Notes: generated by a model from the letters alone, not told the origin. A stretch of DNA of 64,000 bases from Cupriavidus gilardii (GCF_013314895.1 NZ_JABTYE010000002.1:1-64000); one strand, 5' to 3'; positions 41,101 to 50,449 are shown, numbered from the stretch's first letter. Translations and numbers: made by a program.

Positions 41101-42015
41101 ATGCCCGCTACCTTCGACATCCTGACCCGCATCGCCGAGCGCGGCCCCACGCTGCGGCTGGCCGAGCAGAAGGTCGCCCAGGTGATCCTCGAAGACGTCG
41201 CCGGCGCGGCCTCGGCCAGCATCAACGCGCTGGCGCGCAAGGCCGGCGTCAGCGAGGCCAGCGTGACGCGCTTTGCGAAAGCGCTCGGCTGCCGTGACGT
41301 GCGCGATCTGAAGCTGCGGCTGGCGCGCGCGACCGCCGTCGGCCAACGTTTCCTGCAGCACGAGTCCGACGCCGCCGGCGCCGAGCCGGCCCCGCTGTCG
41401 CTGACCGATCGCCTGCATCAGGACGTGGTCGCGGTGCTGGAGGCCAACCGCCGGCTGATCGACGAGGCCCAGATCGAGCGCGCCGCTCGCCTGTTGCAGG
41501 ACGCACGCATGGTCTACGCTTTCGGCATGGGTGGCGGCTCGACCTGGCTGGCCGACGAGGCGCGCTATCGCCTGGCGCGGCTGGGCAGGCCGGTCGCCAG
41601 CTATCAGGACGCGCTGCTGCAGCAGATGGTCGCGGCCACGCTGGTCAAGGGCGACGTGGTACTGGCCTTCTCGGTCAGCGGCAGCGTGCCGGAGATGCTG
41701 GCCAGCTGCGATGTCGCGCGCGAATACGGTGCGCGCGTGATCGCGGTGACCGCGCTCGGCTCCCCGCTGGCCGCGCGCGCCGACGTGCTGCTGCCGGTGC
41801 GCGCGCTGGAGACCGACTTCATCTTCAAGCCATCGGCGTCGCGCTATGCGATGTTGCTGGTGCTGGACGTGCTGGCCACGCGGCTGGCGCTGTTGCAGCA
41901 GGACGACAGCCAGGAACGGCTGCGGCGGCTCAAGTACGTGCTGGACGCGCATCGGGGCGGCAGCGAACGCGGCAATGCGGCGTTGCGCGACAGCCGTCAG
42001 CCGCTCGGAGACTGA
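41101..42015 (+). CDS. RpiR/MurR family transcriptional regulator
   Basis: A 304-residue regulator with an N-terminal RpiR helix-turn-helix (about 38-64, SINALARKAGVSEASVTRFAK) and a C-terminal SIS sugar-isomerase domain (from about 125: VYAFGMGGGSTWLADEARYRL and FSVSGSVPEMLAS) that binds phosphosugars. In the family, ligands are sugar phosphates such as KDPG (HexR) or MurNAc-6P (MurR), so KDPG, made by the neighbouring KdgK, is the natural candidate inducer. ATG 41101 is used rather than TTG 41083. The deacylase starts 2 nt after its stop. It most likely represses the divergent operons around 40.95 kb. Confidence 0.93.
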   Translation: MPATFDILTRIAERGPTLRLAEQKVAQVILEDVAGAASASINALARKAGVSEASVTRFAKALGCRDVRDLKLRLARATAVGQRFLQHESDAAGAEPAPLSLTDRLHQDVVAVLEANRRLIDEAQIERAARLLQDARMVYAFGMGGGSTWLADEARYRLARLGRPVASYQDALLQQMVAATLVKGDVVLAFSVSGSVPEMLASCDVAREYGARVIAVTALGSPLAARADVLLPVRALETDFIFKPSASRYAMLLVLDVLATRLALLQQDDSQERLRRLKYVLDAHRGGSERGNAALRDSRQPLGD

Positions 42016-42017
42016 CC

Positions 42018-43544
42018 ATGGCAGCGAACTCGGACACCGCCTTCGCCTATGACACGCTGATCCGCGGCGCCACCGTGATCGACGGTTCGGGCGCCGCTGC
42101 GCGCGTCGCCGATGTCGGCCTGCGCCACGGCCGCATCGCGCGCATCGTCGATATCGGCCCTGACGACAATCCCGACGACGATGCTGGCGAACGCATCCCC
42201 GCCAACACTGCAGCCGAGGTCATCGAGGCCGATGGGCTCGTGCTGGCGCCCGGCTTCATCGACGTCCATACGCACGATGACACCAACGTCGTGCGCCAGC
42301 CCGAGATGACACCCAAGCTGTCGCAGGGCGTGACCACCGTGGTGGTCGGCAACTGCGGCATCAGCGCGGCACCGGTGGCCTTGCGCGGCGAGCCGCCCGA
42401 TCCGATGAATCTGCTGGGCGATGCGGACGCATTCCGGTATCCGAGCTTCGCCGCCTATGTGGCCGCGGTGCAAGCCTGCCGGCCCGCGGTCAACGTGGCC
42501 GCGCTGGTCGGCCACACCGCGCTGCGCAGCAATCATCTGGACCGGCTCGACCGCGCCGCCAGCGCCGACGAAATCGCGGCGATGCGCGCGCAATTGCAGG
42601 AGGCGCTGGACCACGGCGCGCTCGGACTGTCCACGGGCCTGGCCTACGCCAACGCCTTCGCCGCGCCGACCGAGGAAGTGCTGGCGCTGGCCGAGCCGCT
42701 GGCGCGTGCCGGCGCGCTGTACGCCACGCATCTGCGCAGCGGATTCGCCGAGATCCTGGACGCGATGGACGAAGCCTTCCGCATCGGCCGTCATGCGCGC
42801 GTGCCGGTCGTGATCTCGCACCTGAAATGCGCCGGCGTGGGCAACTGGGGCCGCAGCGGCGCGGTGCTGGCCTCGCTCGATGCCGCGCAGCGCTGGCAGC
42901 CGGTCGGTTGCGACTGCTATCCGTACACCGCCAGTTCGTCGACGCTGGACCTGAAGCAGGTCACCGGCGACTTCGACATCATGGTCACCTGGTCCACGCC
43001 GCATCCCGAGATGGGCGGGCGCCTGCTCGCCGATATCGCGGCCGAATGGCAGGTCGATCTGCACGAGGCGGCGCGGCGCCTGCAGCCGGCGGGCGCGGTC
43101 TATCACTGCATGGAAGACGCCGACGTCGACCGCATCCTGGCCCATCCGGCCACGGTGATCGGTTCGGACGGCCTGCCCAACGACCCGCTGCCGCATCCGC
43201 GGCTGTGGGGCGCGTTTCCGCGCGTGCTGGGCCACTATTCGCGCGACCGCGAGCTGTTTCCGCTGACCATCGCCATCGCCAAGATGACCGGCCTGTCGGC
43301 CGAGCGCTTCGGGCTCGCGGGTCGCGGCTTCGTACGCGAAGGCCATTGGGCCGATCTGGTGCTGTTCGATGCCGCGACGATTCGCGACGCGGCCACGTTT
43401 ACCGAGCCGATGCAGCCTGCCGAGGGTATCGCCGCGGTCTGGGTCAACGGCACGCTGTCGTGGTCGCAGCGGCGCGCCACCGGCGCGCGCGCCGGGCGCT
43501 TCCTGCCGCGCGGCGAGCGCTCGCCGGTCATGACGGACAGCTAG
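42018..43544 (+). CDS. D-aminoacylase / N-acyl-D-amino-acid deacylase family (putative N-acetylglucosaminate deacetylase)
   Basis: A 508-residue amidohydrolase of the D-aminoacylase family, which removes the acyl group from N-acyl-D-amino acids. Metal-site residues match: His84/His86 (FIDVHTHDD), Cys113 (GNCGIS), His238 (THLRS), His268 (ISHLK), and the catalytic Asp in IGSDGLPND (about 377). N-terminal and C-terminal beta-sandwich parts (residues 1-75 and 440-508) are complete. Between RpiR and RidA, with a DSD1-like deaminase and KDG kinase in the divergent operon, deacetylation of N-acetyl-D-glucosaminate is the coherent role; the activity on N-acyl-D-amino acids is the family default. 2 nt after rpiR, likely coupled. 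Confidence 0.88.
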   Translation: MAANSDTAFAYDTLIRGATVIDGSGAAARVADVGLRHGRIARIVDIGPDDNPDDDAGERIPANTAAEVIEADGLVLAPGFIDVHTHDDTNVVRQPEMTPKLSQGVTTVVVGNCGISAAPVALRGEPPDPMNLLGDADAFRYPSFAAYVAAVQACRPAVNVAALVGHTALRSNHLDRLDRAASADEIAAMRAQLQEALDHGALGLSTGLAYANAFAAPTEEVLALAEPLARAGALYATHLRSGFAEILDAMDEAFRIGRHARVPVVISHLKCAGVGNWGRSGAVLASLDAAQRWQPVGCDCYPYTASSSTLDLKQVTGDFDIMVTWSTPHPEMGGRLLADIAAEWQVDLHEAARRLQPAGAVYHCMEDADVDRILAHPATVIGSDGLPNDPLPHPRLWGAFPRVLGHYSRDRELFPLTIAIAKMTGLSAERFGLAGRGFVREGHWADLVLFDAATIRDAATFTEPMQPAEGIAAVWVNGTLSWSQRRATGARAGRFLPRGERSPVMTDS

Positions 43545-43595
43545 CGGCGCGCTGCGGCGATCTCCGTCCTTGCCGTTTCCGTTTCCAGTTTTATC

Positions 43596-43636
43596 CCCGT
43601 TTCAAGCATTCCCGTTTCAAGCATCCCGTTCCAAGG
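43596..43636. repeat. Short direct repeats in the ridA leader
   Basis: cccgtttcaagcatt, cccgtttcaagcat and cccgttccaagg follow one another directly upstream of the ridA start (ATG 43644). The last copy also forms the AAGGAG ribosome binding site. Confidence 0.8.
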
Positions 43637-43643
43637 AGTCTTC

Positions 43644-44036
43644 ATGGATATCCAACGCTTTGGCGTCGAAGGCGGCACCGGCACCGGTGGTCAGCACATG
43701 CCGTTCGCGCGCGCGGTCGCCGCCGACGGCTGGCTCTATGTGTCCGGCCAGGTGCCGATGGTCGATGGCGAGGTCGTCGACGGCGGCATCGTCGCGCAGA
43801 CCCACCAGGCCATCAGGAACGTGCTGGCGATCCTGGCCGAGGCCGGCTACGGCCCCGAGCATGTGGTTCGATGCGGCGTCTGGCTCGACGACGCGCGCGA
43901 CTTCGCCTCGTTCAACAAGATCTTCAAGCAGTATTTCGGCGCCAATCCGCCGGCGCGCGCCTGCGTGCAGTCGAGCATGGTGGTCGACTGCAAGGTCGAG
44001 ATCGACTGCATCGCCTACAAGCGTCCGGGCGGCTGA
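43644..44036 (+). CDS. ridA: RidA family enamine/imine deaminase
   Basis: A 130-residue YjgF/RidA trimeric enzyme that hydrolyses reactive enamine/imine intermediates (such as 2-aminoacrylate) released by PLP dehydratases to 2-oxo acids and ammonia. The catalytic Arg105 (PPARACVQSS) is at the same position as in E. coli RidA, and DCKVEIDCIAYK is the C-terminal signature. AAGGAG precedes ATG 43644. Its place beside a DSD1-like deaminase cluster fits: the enzyme would clear the enamine form of the deaminase product. Co-transcribed with the deacylase and GntP. Confidence 0.93.
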   Translation: MDIQRFGVEGGTGTGGQHMPFARAVAADGWLYVSGQVPMVDGEVVDGGIVAQTHQAIRNVLAILAEAGYGPEHVVRCGVWLDDARDFASFNKIFKQYFGANPPARACVQSSMVVDCKVEIDCIAYKRPGG

Positions 44037-44144
44037 TTCGGCCGGTTCCGGCCACCCCCTTCCTTTTTTTCAACCGGGCCGCGCCAGCGGCCTCTTTCAT
44101 ACCGCCGCGGCGCCGACCGGCCCCGCGCACCCCAAGGAGACAAC

Positions 44145-45506
44145 ATGGTCCCAGTCACCGGAACCACGCTGTTGCTGTATGCGCTGATCGCCGTGATCGC
44201 GCTGGTCGTGCTGATCGCGCGATTCAAGCTGAACCCCTTCATCACGCTGGTGGTGGTCTCGGTGCTGCTCGGCTTCTCGGTCGGCATGCCGATGGGCGAG
44301 ATCGTCAAATCGTTCGAGGCCGGCGTCGGCGGCACGCTCGGCCATATCGCGCTGGTGGTGGGCCTGGGCACGATGCTCGGCAAGATGATGGCCGAGTCCG
44401 GCGGCGCCGAGCGCATCGCGCGCACGCTGATCGATTTCTTCGGCGAGAAGCACGTGCACTGGGCGATGGCGACGATCGCCTTCATCGTCGGCCTGCCGGT
44501 GTTCTTCGAGGTCGGATTCGTGCTGCTGATCCCGATCGCCTTCAATATCGCGCAGCGCACCGGCACCTCGATGGTCAAGGTCGGCATCCCGATGGTGGCC
44601 GGCCTGTCGGTCGTGCACGGCCTGATCCCGCCGCATCCGGCGGCGCTGCTGGCGGTGACGGCCTATGGCGCCGACATCGGCCGCACCATCCTGTATGCGC
44701 TGATCGTCGGTATTCCCACCGCGGCGATCGCCGGACCGATCTTCGCCACGCTGATGGACCGCTATATCAAGCTGCCGGCCGACAACCCGCTGGCCGAGCA
44801 GTTCATCGAGGAAGCGGACGACGCCGCGCCGACCCAGGCGCTGCCGGGCTTCGGCATCACCGTGTTCACCATCCTGCTGCCGGTGATCCTGATGCTGATC
44901 GGCAGCAGCGCCGACCTGCTGACGACGCCGAAGACCTGGGCCAACGACTTCCTCAAGCTGATCGGCAATTCGGTGATCGCGCTGCTGATCGCGGCGCTGG
45001 TCAGCTTCTACACCTTCGGCAAGGCGCGCGGCTTCAATCGCGAGGCGATCCTGCGCTTCACCAACGAATCGGTGGCGCCCACCGCGATCATCACGCTGGT
45101 GGTCGGCGCGGGCGGGGGCTTTGGCCGCATCCTGCGCGACTCGGGCATCTCGAACTCGATCGTGCAGGTCGCGACCGGTGCCAACGTCTCGGTACTGGTG
45201 CTGGGCTGGCTGGTCGCCGTGATGATCCGCATCGCGACCGGCTCGGCCACCGTGGCAATGACCACTGCGGCGGGCATCGTCGCGCCGATCGCGGCCAGCG
45301 TGCCGGGCACGCGGCCCGAGCTGCTGGTGCTGGCCACCGGCGCCGGCTCGCTGATCCTGTCGCACGTCAACGATGCGGGCTTCTGGCTGGTCAAGGAGTA
45401 CTTCAACATGACCGTGGCGCAGACCTTCAAGACCTGGACCGTCTGCGAGACGATCATCTCGGTGGTGGCACTGCTGCTGACGCTGGGGCTGGCGACCATC
45501 ATCTGA
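44145..45506 (+). CDS. GntP family sugar-acid/D-amino-acid permease
   Basis: A 453-residue inner-membrane transporter of the GntP family with about 12 TMs (gluconate, D-serine (DsdX), or fructuronate/KDG importers). Visible: N-terminal TM1-2 (LLLYALIAVIALVVLIARFKLNPFITLVVVS-like), the conserved IPPHPAALLAV, GAGGGFGRILRDSGIS and LSHVNDAGFWLVKEY. A good AAGGAG lies upstream (44131-). In this operon the expected cargo is N-acetyl-D-glucosaminate or D-glucosaminate, which resembles both gluconate and a D-amino acid; this is inference. Confidence 0.93.
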   Translation: MVPVTGTTLLLYALIAVIALVVLIARFKLNPFITLVVVSVLLGFSVGMPMGEIVKSFEAGVGGTLGHIALVVGLGTMLGKMMAESGGAERIARTLIDFFGEKHVHWAMATIAFIVGLPVFFEVGFVLLIPIAFNIAQRTGTSMVKVGIPMVAGLSVVHGLIPPHPAALLAVTAYGADIGRTILYALIVGIPTAAIAGPIFATLMDRYIKLPADNPLAEQFIEEADDAAPTQALPGFGITVFTILLPVILMLIGSSADLLTTPKTWANDFLKLIGNSVIALLIAALVSFYTFGKARGFNREAILRFTNESVAPTAIITLVVGAGGGFGRILRDSGISNSIVQVATGANVSVLVLGWLVAVMIRIATGSATVAMTTAAGIVAPIAASVPGTRPELLVLATGAGSLILSHVNDAGFWLVKEYFNMTVAQTFKTWTVCETIISVVALLLTLGLATII

Positions 45507-45668
45507 TTGGGCGGCTTCCTTCGGGGGCATCGCGGCGGCGTACGCCGCTGCCCTCTCCCCGTCCTGCCGGACCCATGCGCATTGCCGACGCCATGCGGCT
45601 GCCCCCACCACCAACCCGCCGCTCCTTGCCTACAATGGCCGGATGATCGCCGGCCAACAGGAGTCGCC

Positions 45669-46601
45669 ATGCCCTTCGATCGTCGCCGCTTCCTTGCCTG
45701 TTCCGCCGCGCTGGCGGGCACGCTGACGTCCGCCGTGGGGGCGCAGCCCGGCCCCGCTTCCGCGCCGGCTGCGGCAGGCGCGGCCCCGCTGCGGCGCGCC
45801 ATCCCGGGCACGCGCGAAACGCTGCCCGTGATCGGGCTCGGCACCGCCGACACCTTCGACGCCGGCACCCAGGGCCTGCAGCAGGGCCCGCTGTTCGAGG
45901 TGATGTCGCTGCTGCTGCAAACCCCCGGCGCCGTTCTCGATACCGCGCCCAGCTATGGTGCGGCGGAAGCGGTGACCGGCGAATTGTTGCGCCTGCACAA
46001 TGGCCGCAAGCAGGTCTTCCTCGCCACCAAGATCTCGGCGTCGGCCAGCGGCGCGCCGGCGCAATGGGCGCGCTCGCAGCAGGAGCTGGGCAGCGACACC
46101 GTCGACCTGCTGCAGGTTCACAACCTGATCGACTGGGAGGAGAACCTGCGATTCCTGCGCCGCCTGCAGGAACAGGGCAAGACGCGCTATATCGGCGTCA
46201 CGCACTATCGCGCCGATGCGCACGACCGGCTCGAGCAGATCGTGCGCAACGAGAAAATCGATTTCGTGCAGGTCAACTATTCGCTGGGCGAGCGCGAGGC
46301 CGAACGCCGGCTGCTGCCGCTGTGCCGGCAGCGCGGCATCGGTGTGCTGATCAATCGGCCGTTCCAGGACGGACGCCTGTTCCGCGCGGTGCAAGGGCGG
46401 CCGCTGCCGCCGTGGGCGGCCGAGCTCGATTGCAGCAGCTGGGGCCAGCTCTTTCTCAAATTCATCGTCAGCCATCCGGCGGTGACCGCCGCGATTCCGG
46501 CCACCTCGAATCCGCGCCATATGCGCGACAACCTCGGTGCAGCGCTTGGCCGGATGCCGGACGCGAAGCAGCGCGAGCAGATCGCCGCGCTGCTGGCCTA
46601 G
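45669..46601 (+). CDS. Tat-exported aldo/keto reductase
   Basis: A 310-residue aldo/keto reductase with a Tat signal (DRRRFLACSAALAG, cleaved near residue 24-30), so probably a periplasmic enzyme carrying a pre-bound nicotinamide cofactor or an Fe/flavin-like partner. AKR landmarks: VIGLGTADTF, DTAPSYGAAEAVTG with the catalytic Asp/Tyr, ATKIS with the catalytic Lys, and VNYSLGEREAERRLLPL then AAIPATSNP. The His of the tetrad corresponds to VHNLI. CAGGAG supports ATG 45669. It is followed 27 nt later by a nucleotide-type transporter. Substrate unknown. Confidence 0.87.
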   Translation: MPFDRRRFLACSAALAGTLTSAVGAQPGPASAPAAAGAAPLRRAIPGTRETLPVIGLGTADTFDAGTQGLQQGPLFEVMSLLLQTPGAVLDTAPSYGAAEAVTGELLRLHNGRKQVFLATKISASASGAPAQWARSQQELGSDTVDLLQVHNLIDWEENLRFLRRLQEQGKTRYIGVTHYRADAHDRLEQIVRNEKIDFVQVNYSLGEREAERRLLPLCRQRGIGVLINRPFQDGRLFRAVQGRPLPPWAAELDCSSWGQLFLKFIVSHPAVTAAIPATSNPRHMRDNLGAALGRMPDAKQREQIAALLA

Positions 46602-46628
46602 CGCCCGACGCACCCGGACCGATACGGC

Positions 46629-48035
46629 ATGGCCGCCGCTCCGTCACCGCCGTCCAGCCCCGGCCGCCTCGGCGCCCTGGGCATCCGTCCGGGCGAACAC
46701 GCGGCCGTGGTCGCGGCTTTTTTGTTCTTCTTCTGCCTGTTCGCCAGCTACTTCATGCTGCGGCCGGTGCGGGAAACGATGGGCATCGCCGGCGGCGTGC
46801 GCAACCTGCAATGGCTGTTCACCGCGACATTCGTCGTGATGCTGGCCGCGATTCCGCTGTACGGCCTGGTCAGCTCGCGGCTGCCGCGGCGGCGCTTCGT
46901 GCCGTGGGTCTATGCGTTCTTCATCGCCAATCTGCTGGTCTTCGCGCTGGCCACGCGGGCGCGGCCCGACGATGTCTGGCTGGCGCGCGTGTTCTATGTG
47001 TGGCTGTCGGTGTTCAATCTGTTCGTGGTGTCGGTGGCCTGGAGCCTGATGGCCGACGTGTTCCGCCCCGAACAGGCGCGCCGGCTGTTCCCGGTGATCG
47101 CGGCCGGCGCCAGCGTCGGCGGGCTGGCCGGGCCGCTGCTGTCGGGGTGGCTGGTCGAACCCATCGGCCTGACCGGGCTGATGCTGCTGTCGGCCGTGCT
47201 GCTGGCGGCGACGCTGCCGGGTTGTGCGTGGCTGTTCCGCTGGCGGGCGCGGGCCGGGGCCGGTGCTGCGCTCGGAACCATCCCGCCGGGCGATGCCGCG
47301 GCGCGTGCCGGCTCCGTCCACCATGCAGACGCGGCACGCGACGATCCGCGCGACCCGATCGGCGGCAGCCTGCTGGCCGGCCTGACGCTGATCGCGCGCT
47401 CGCGCTATCTGCTCGGCATCGCGCTGTTCGTGATCCTGCTGTCGACCGCCAGCACCTTCCTGTACTTCGAACAGGCGCGGCTGGTCGCCGAAACCTTCCC
47501 CAGCCGCACCGAACAGACCCGCGTGTTCAGCGCGATCGATGCGATCGTGCAGGCGGCCACCATCGTGATCCAGCTGTTCTTCTCCGGCCAGGTGGCGCGG
47601 CGCTATGGCGTCACCGCGCTGCTGACGCTGGTGCCGTTGGCGGTGGCCGGCGGCTTCGTGCTGCTGGCGATCTGGCCGGTGTTTGGCGTGCTGGCCGGCG
47701 TGATGGTGCTGCGCCGCGTCGGCGAGTATGCGATGGTGCGACCCGGCCGCGAGATGCTGTTCACCGTGGTCGATGCCGAGACCAAGTACAAGGCAAAGAA
47801 CGTCATCGACACGATGGTCTATCGCGCCGGCGATGCCGTCAGCGCGTGGGTCAAGACCGGCATCGATGCGCTGGCCTGCCATCCTGCGGTGGTGGCCGTG
47901 GCCGGCGCCGTGCTCGCCCTGGTCTGGGGCTTGCTTGGCTGGTGGCTGGGCCGGCGTCATCAAGGGGCCGCCGACATGCCGCTGCGGACCGCCCCCTCCA
48001 CGGCCGGGCCTGCCACTCGCATGCCGGGCCGTTAG
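46629..48035 (+). CDS. Npt/Tlc-type ADP/ATP-translocase-like transporter (MFS-related)
   Basis: A 468-residue integral membrane protein of the NTP/NDP exchange family (NTT/Tlc), about 11-12 TMs. Evidence: the N-terminal [20 protein letters not shown], the motif [38 protein letters not shown] and C-terminal [25 protein letters not shown], all typical of bacterial NTT-like proteins in free-living bacteria. The central cytoplasmic loop (about 215-245) is Ala/Arg-rich. NTT activity was proven for obligate intracellular parasites; in free-living species the substrate is unknown. 27 nt after the AKR gene. Confidence 0.8.
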   Translation: MAAAPSPPSSPGRLGALGIRPGEHAAVVAAFLFFFCLFASYFMLRPVRETMGIAGGVRNLQWLFTATFVVMLAAIPLYGLVSSRLPRRRFVPWVYAFFIANLLVFALATRARPDDVWLARVFYVWLSVFNLFVVSVAWSLMADVFRPEQARRLFPVIAAGASVGGLAGPLLSGWLVEPIGLTGLMLLSAVLLAATLPGCAWLFRWRARAGAGAALGTIPPGDAAARAGSVHHADAARDDPRDPIGGSLLAGLTLIARSRYLLGIALFVILLSTASTFLYFEQARLVAETFPSRTEQTRVFSAIDAIVQAATIVIQLFFSGQVARRYGVTALLTLVPLAVAGGFVLLAIWPVFGVLAGVMVLRRVGEYAMVRPGREMLFTVVDAETKYKAKNVIDTMVYRAGDAVSAWVKTGIDALACHPAVVAVAGAVLALVWGLLGWWLGRRHQGAADMPLRTAPSTAGPATRMPGR

Positions 48036-48112
48036 CCCTCGCATTCGGCCAAAATGGCGGCATGCGGGGCCAAGCGGGCCAGACCGCTCCGCCCGCCCGA
48101 CGCCGCAGGCGT

Positions 48113-48142
48113 TACAGTGTCAGCCAGTACAGTGTCAGCCAG
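48113..48142. repeat. 15-nt tandem duplication upstream of frmA
   Basis: tacagtgtcagccag is repeated exactly twice in tandem about 90 nt upstream of the frmA start. Confidence 0.92.
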
Positions 48143-48231
48143 GCATGCGGCACCGGCACCGCCGGGCCGTCAACCACCGATCGATCGTATCGTCGCCGCG
48201 CATCGCGCGGCGCCACCGAAGGAAAGCCGCC

Positions 48232-49338
48232 ATGAAAACCAAAGCCGCCGTCGCCTGGAAAGCAGGCGCCCCGTTGACCGTCGAGGAAGTCGATCTGGCC
48301 GGACCGCGCGCCGGCGAGGTGCTGGTCGAGATCAAGGCCACCGGCATCTGCCATACCGACTACTACACGCTATCCGGCGCGGACCCCGAGGGCATCTTCC
48401 CGGCCATCCTCGGCCATGAGGGCGCCGGCGTGGTCACGGAGGTCGGCCCCGGCGTGACCTCGCTGAAGCCCGGCGACCATGTGATTCCGCTTTACACGCC
48501 CGAATGCCGCCAGTGCAAGTTCTGCCTGTCGCGCAAGACCAATCTGTGCCAGGCGATCCGCGCAACGCAGGGCAAGGGCCTGATGCCGGACGGCACCTCG
48601 CGCTTCTCGCTCGACGGCAAGCCGATCTTCCACTACATGGGCACGTCGACCTTCGCCAACCACATCGTGGTGCCGGAGATCGCGCTGGCGAAGATCCGCG
48701 ACGACGCGCCGTTCGACAAGGTCTGCTATATCGGCTGCGGCGTGACCACCGGCGTGGGCGCGGTGCTGTTCACGGCCAAGGTCGAGGCCGGCGCCAATGT
48801 GGTGGTGTTCGGCCTGGGGGGCATCGGCCTGAACGTGATCCAGGGCGCCAAGATGGTCGGTGCCGACAAGATCATCGGCGTCGACATCAACCCGAATCGC
48901 GAGGCGCTGGCGCGGCAATTCGGCATGACGCATTTCGTCAATCCGAACGACGTCGAGAACGTGGTCGACCATATCGTGCAGCTGACCGACGGCGGCGCGG
49001 ATTACTCGTTCGAATGCATCGGCAACACCAAGGTCATGCGCCAGGCGCTGGAGTGCTGCCACAAGGGCTGGGGCAAGTCGATCATCATCGGCGTGGCCGA
49101 GGCCGGCGCCGAGATCTCGACCCGTCCGTTCCAGCTGGTGACCGGCCGCGAGTGGAAGGGCTCGGCGTTCGGCGGCGCGCGCGGCCGCACCGATGTGCCG
49201 AAGATCGTCGACTGGTATATGGACGGCAAGCTCAATATCGACGACCTGATCACGCATACGCTGCCGCTGGAGCGGATCAACGAGGGCTTCGACCTGATGA
49301 AGCGCGGCGAGTCGATCCGTTCGGTCGTGCTGTACTGA
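48232..49338 (+). CDS. frmA: S-(hydroxymethyl)glutathione dehydrogenase (class III ADH)
   Basis: A 368-residue zinc alcohol dehydrogenase of the glutathione-dependent formaldehyde dehydrogenase class: oxidises S-hydroxymethylglutathione with NAD+ to S-formylglutathione. Catalytic zinc ligands Cys (GICHTDYY), His (GHEGAG) and Cys ([10 protein letters not shown]); structural zinc cysteines in [16 protein letters not shown]. Rossmann motif [21 protein letters not shown] upstream supports ATG 48232. fghA follows 20 nt downstream, giving the complete two-step formaldehyde oxidation to formate. A 15-nt tandem duplication lies in its leader; no FrmR repressor is present. Confidence 0.96.
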   Translation: MKTKAAVAWKAGAPLTVEEVDLAGPRAGEVLVEIKATGICHTDYYTLSGADPEGIFPAILGHEGAGVVTEVGPGVTSLKPGDHVIPLYTPECRQCKFCLSRKTNLCQAIRATQGKGLMPDGTSRFSLDGKPIFHYMGTSTFANHIVVPEIALAKIRDDAPFDKVCYIGCGVTTGVGAVLFTAKVEAGANVVVFGLGGIGLNVIQGAKMVGADKIIGVDINPNREALARQFGMTHFVNPNDVENVVDHIVQLTDGGADYSFECIGNTKVMRQALECCHKGWGKSIIIGVAEAGAEISTRPFQLVTGREWKGSAFGGARGRTDVPKIVDWYMDGKLNIDDLITHTLPLERINEGFDLMKRGESIRSVVLY

Positions 49339-49357
49339 GGCCGGAGGCGCAACGCTC

Positions 49358-50248
49358 ATGCTCGAACTGCTCTCCGAGCACGGCTGCTTCGGCGGCGTGC
49401 AGCGCTTCTACCGGCATGCATCGACCGCGGTCGGCTTGCCGATGCGCTTCTCGGTGTTCCTGCCGCCCGCGGCGCTGGCCGGCGTCGGCACGCCGCGGCC
49501 GGCGCTGTTCTATCTGGCCGGCCTGACCTGCACCGAAGAGACCTTCATGATCAAGGGCGGCGCGCAGCGGCTTGCCGCCCAGCTCGGGCTGATCCTGGTC
49601 GCGCCCGACACCAGTCCGCGCGACACCGGCATTGCCGGCGAGGCGGACGAATGGGACTTCGGGGTCGGTGCCGGCTTCTATCTGGATGCCACGCAGGCAC
49701 CGTGGAACGCGCACTGGCGCATGGAAAGCTATGTCGCCGGCGAGCTCTACGATCTGGTGGTCGGCGAACTGGGCGCCGACCCGGAGCGCATCGGCATCTT
49801 CGGCCATTCGATGGGCGGCCACGGCGCGCTGGTGCTGGCGCAGCGCCATCGCGACCGCTTCCGCTCGGTATCGGCCTTTGCGCCGATCGCGGCGCCGTCG
49901 CAATGCCCCTGGGGCGAAAAGGCCTTCAGCCGCTATCTGGGCGAGGACCGCGCGCAATGGCTGCAGTACGACGCCACCGCGCTGATGCAGGCGCAAGCCG
50001 GCGCGCCCTTCCCCGGCGGCATCCTGATCGATCAGGGGCTGGCGGACAAATTCCTGGCCGACCAGCTGCATCCGCAAGCCTTCGAAGCGGCGTGCGCCGC
50101 GGTCGGCCAGCCGCTGACCCTGCGGCGGCACCAGGGCTACGACCACGGGTATTACTTCATCGCGACGTGGATGGAGGACCATCTGCGCCATCACGCCAGC
50201 CAGCTCGGCGACGGGGCGCCGCGAGCCGCCGGCACGCCGGGCAACTGA
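49358..50248 (+). CDS. fghA: S-formylglutathione hydrolase
   Basis: A 296-residue esterase-D-family hydrolase that converts S-formylglutathione to formate and glutathione. Nucleophile Ser151 lies in FGHSMGGHGAL; the triad Asp (DQGLADKF) and His (GYDHGYYFIATW) are present. The conserved LAGLTCTEETFMIKGGAQRLAAQ near residues 54-76 and WDFGVGAGFYLDAT near 100-112 are typical. 20 nt after frmA in one operon. The C-terminal extension of about 20 residues (GAPRAAGTPGN) is not conserved. Confidence 0.96.
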   Translation: MLELLSEHGCFGGVQRFYRHASTAVGLPMRFSVFLPPAALAGVGTPRPALFYLAGLTCTEETFMIKGGAQRLAAQLGLILVAPDTSPRDTGIAGEADEWDFGVGAGFYLDATQAPWNAHWRMESYVAGELYDLVVGELGADPERIGIFGHSMGGHGALVLAQRHRDRFRSVSAFAPIAAPSQCPWGEKAFSRYLGEDRAQWLQYDATALMQAQAGAPFPGGILIDQGLADKFLADQLHPQAFEAACAAVGQPLTLRRHQGYDHGYYFIATWMEDHLRHHASQLGDGAPRAAGTPGN

Positions 50249-50263
50249 TCGATAGACAACCCG

Positions 50264-50292
50264 CGGGAGGGCACCTGGGCGGCGCCCTCCCG
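50264..50292 (+). terminator. Hairpin downstream of fghA
   Basis: cgggagggc / gccctcccg, 9-bp stem with an 11-nt loop, 15 nt after the fghA stop. No U-tract follows, so this may be a weak or rho-assisted terminator. Confidence 0.4.
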
Positions 50293-50449
50293 GCGCCGCT
50301 TCGCGTTATCTAAAGCCCGAATCCCGAATGCGATAGCCGCGCCAGGCGGGATCGCTCAACATGCGCCGCGAATCAGAACTGCCAGAGACGTGATCGCGTT
50401 CGGCAGCACCAGGCATCGCGGTGATGCCTGCTGACAACGGGATCGGCAC

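Noticed and set aside
39580..43544. Plain D-amino-acid catabolic operon as the full explanation of the deaminase and deacylase
   Set aside because: KdgK and Eda in the same operon, and GntP and RpiR beside it, are not needed for D-serine or D-threonine use; sugar-acid use explains all members. It is kept as the fallback hypothesis.
42827..45646. 939-residue plus-strand frame
   Set aside because: It is a different-frame shadow of the deacylase and GntP genes.
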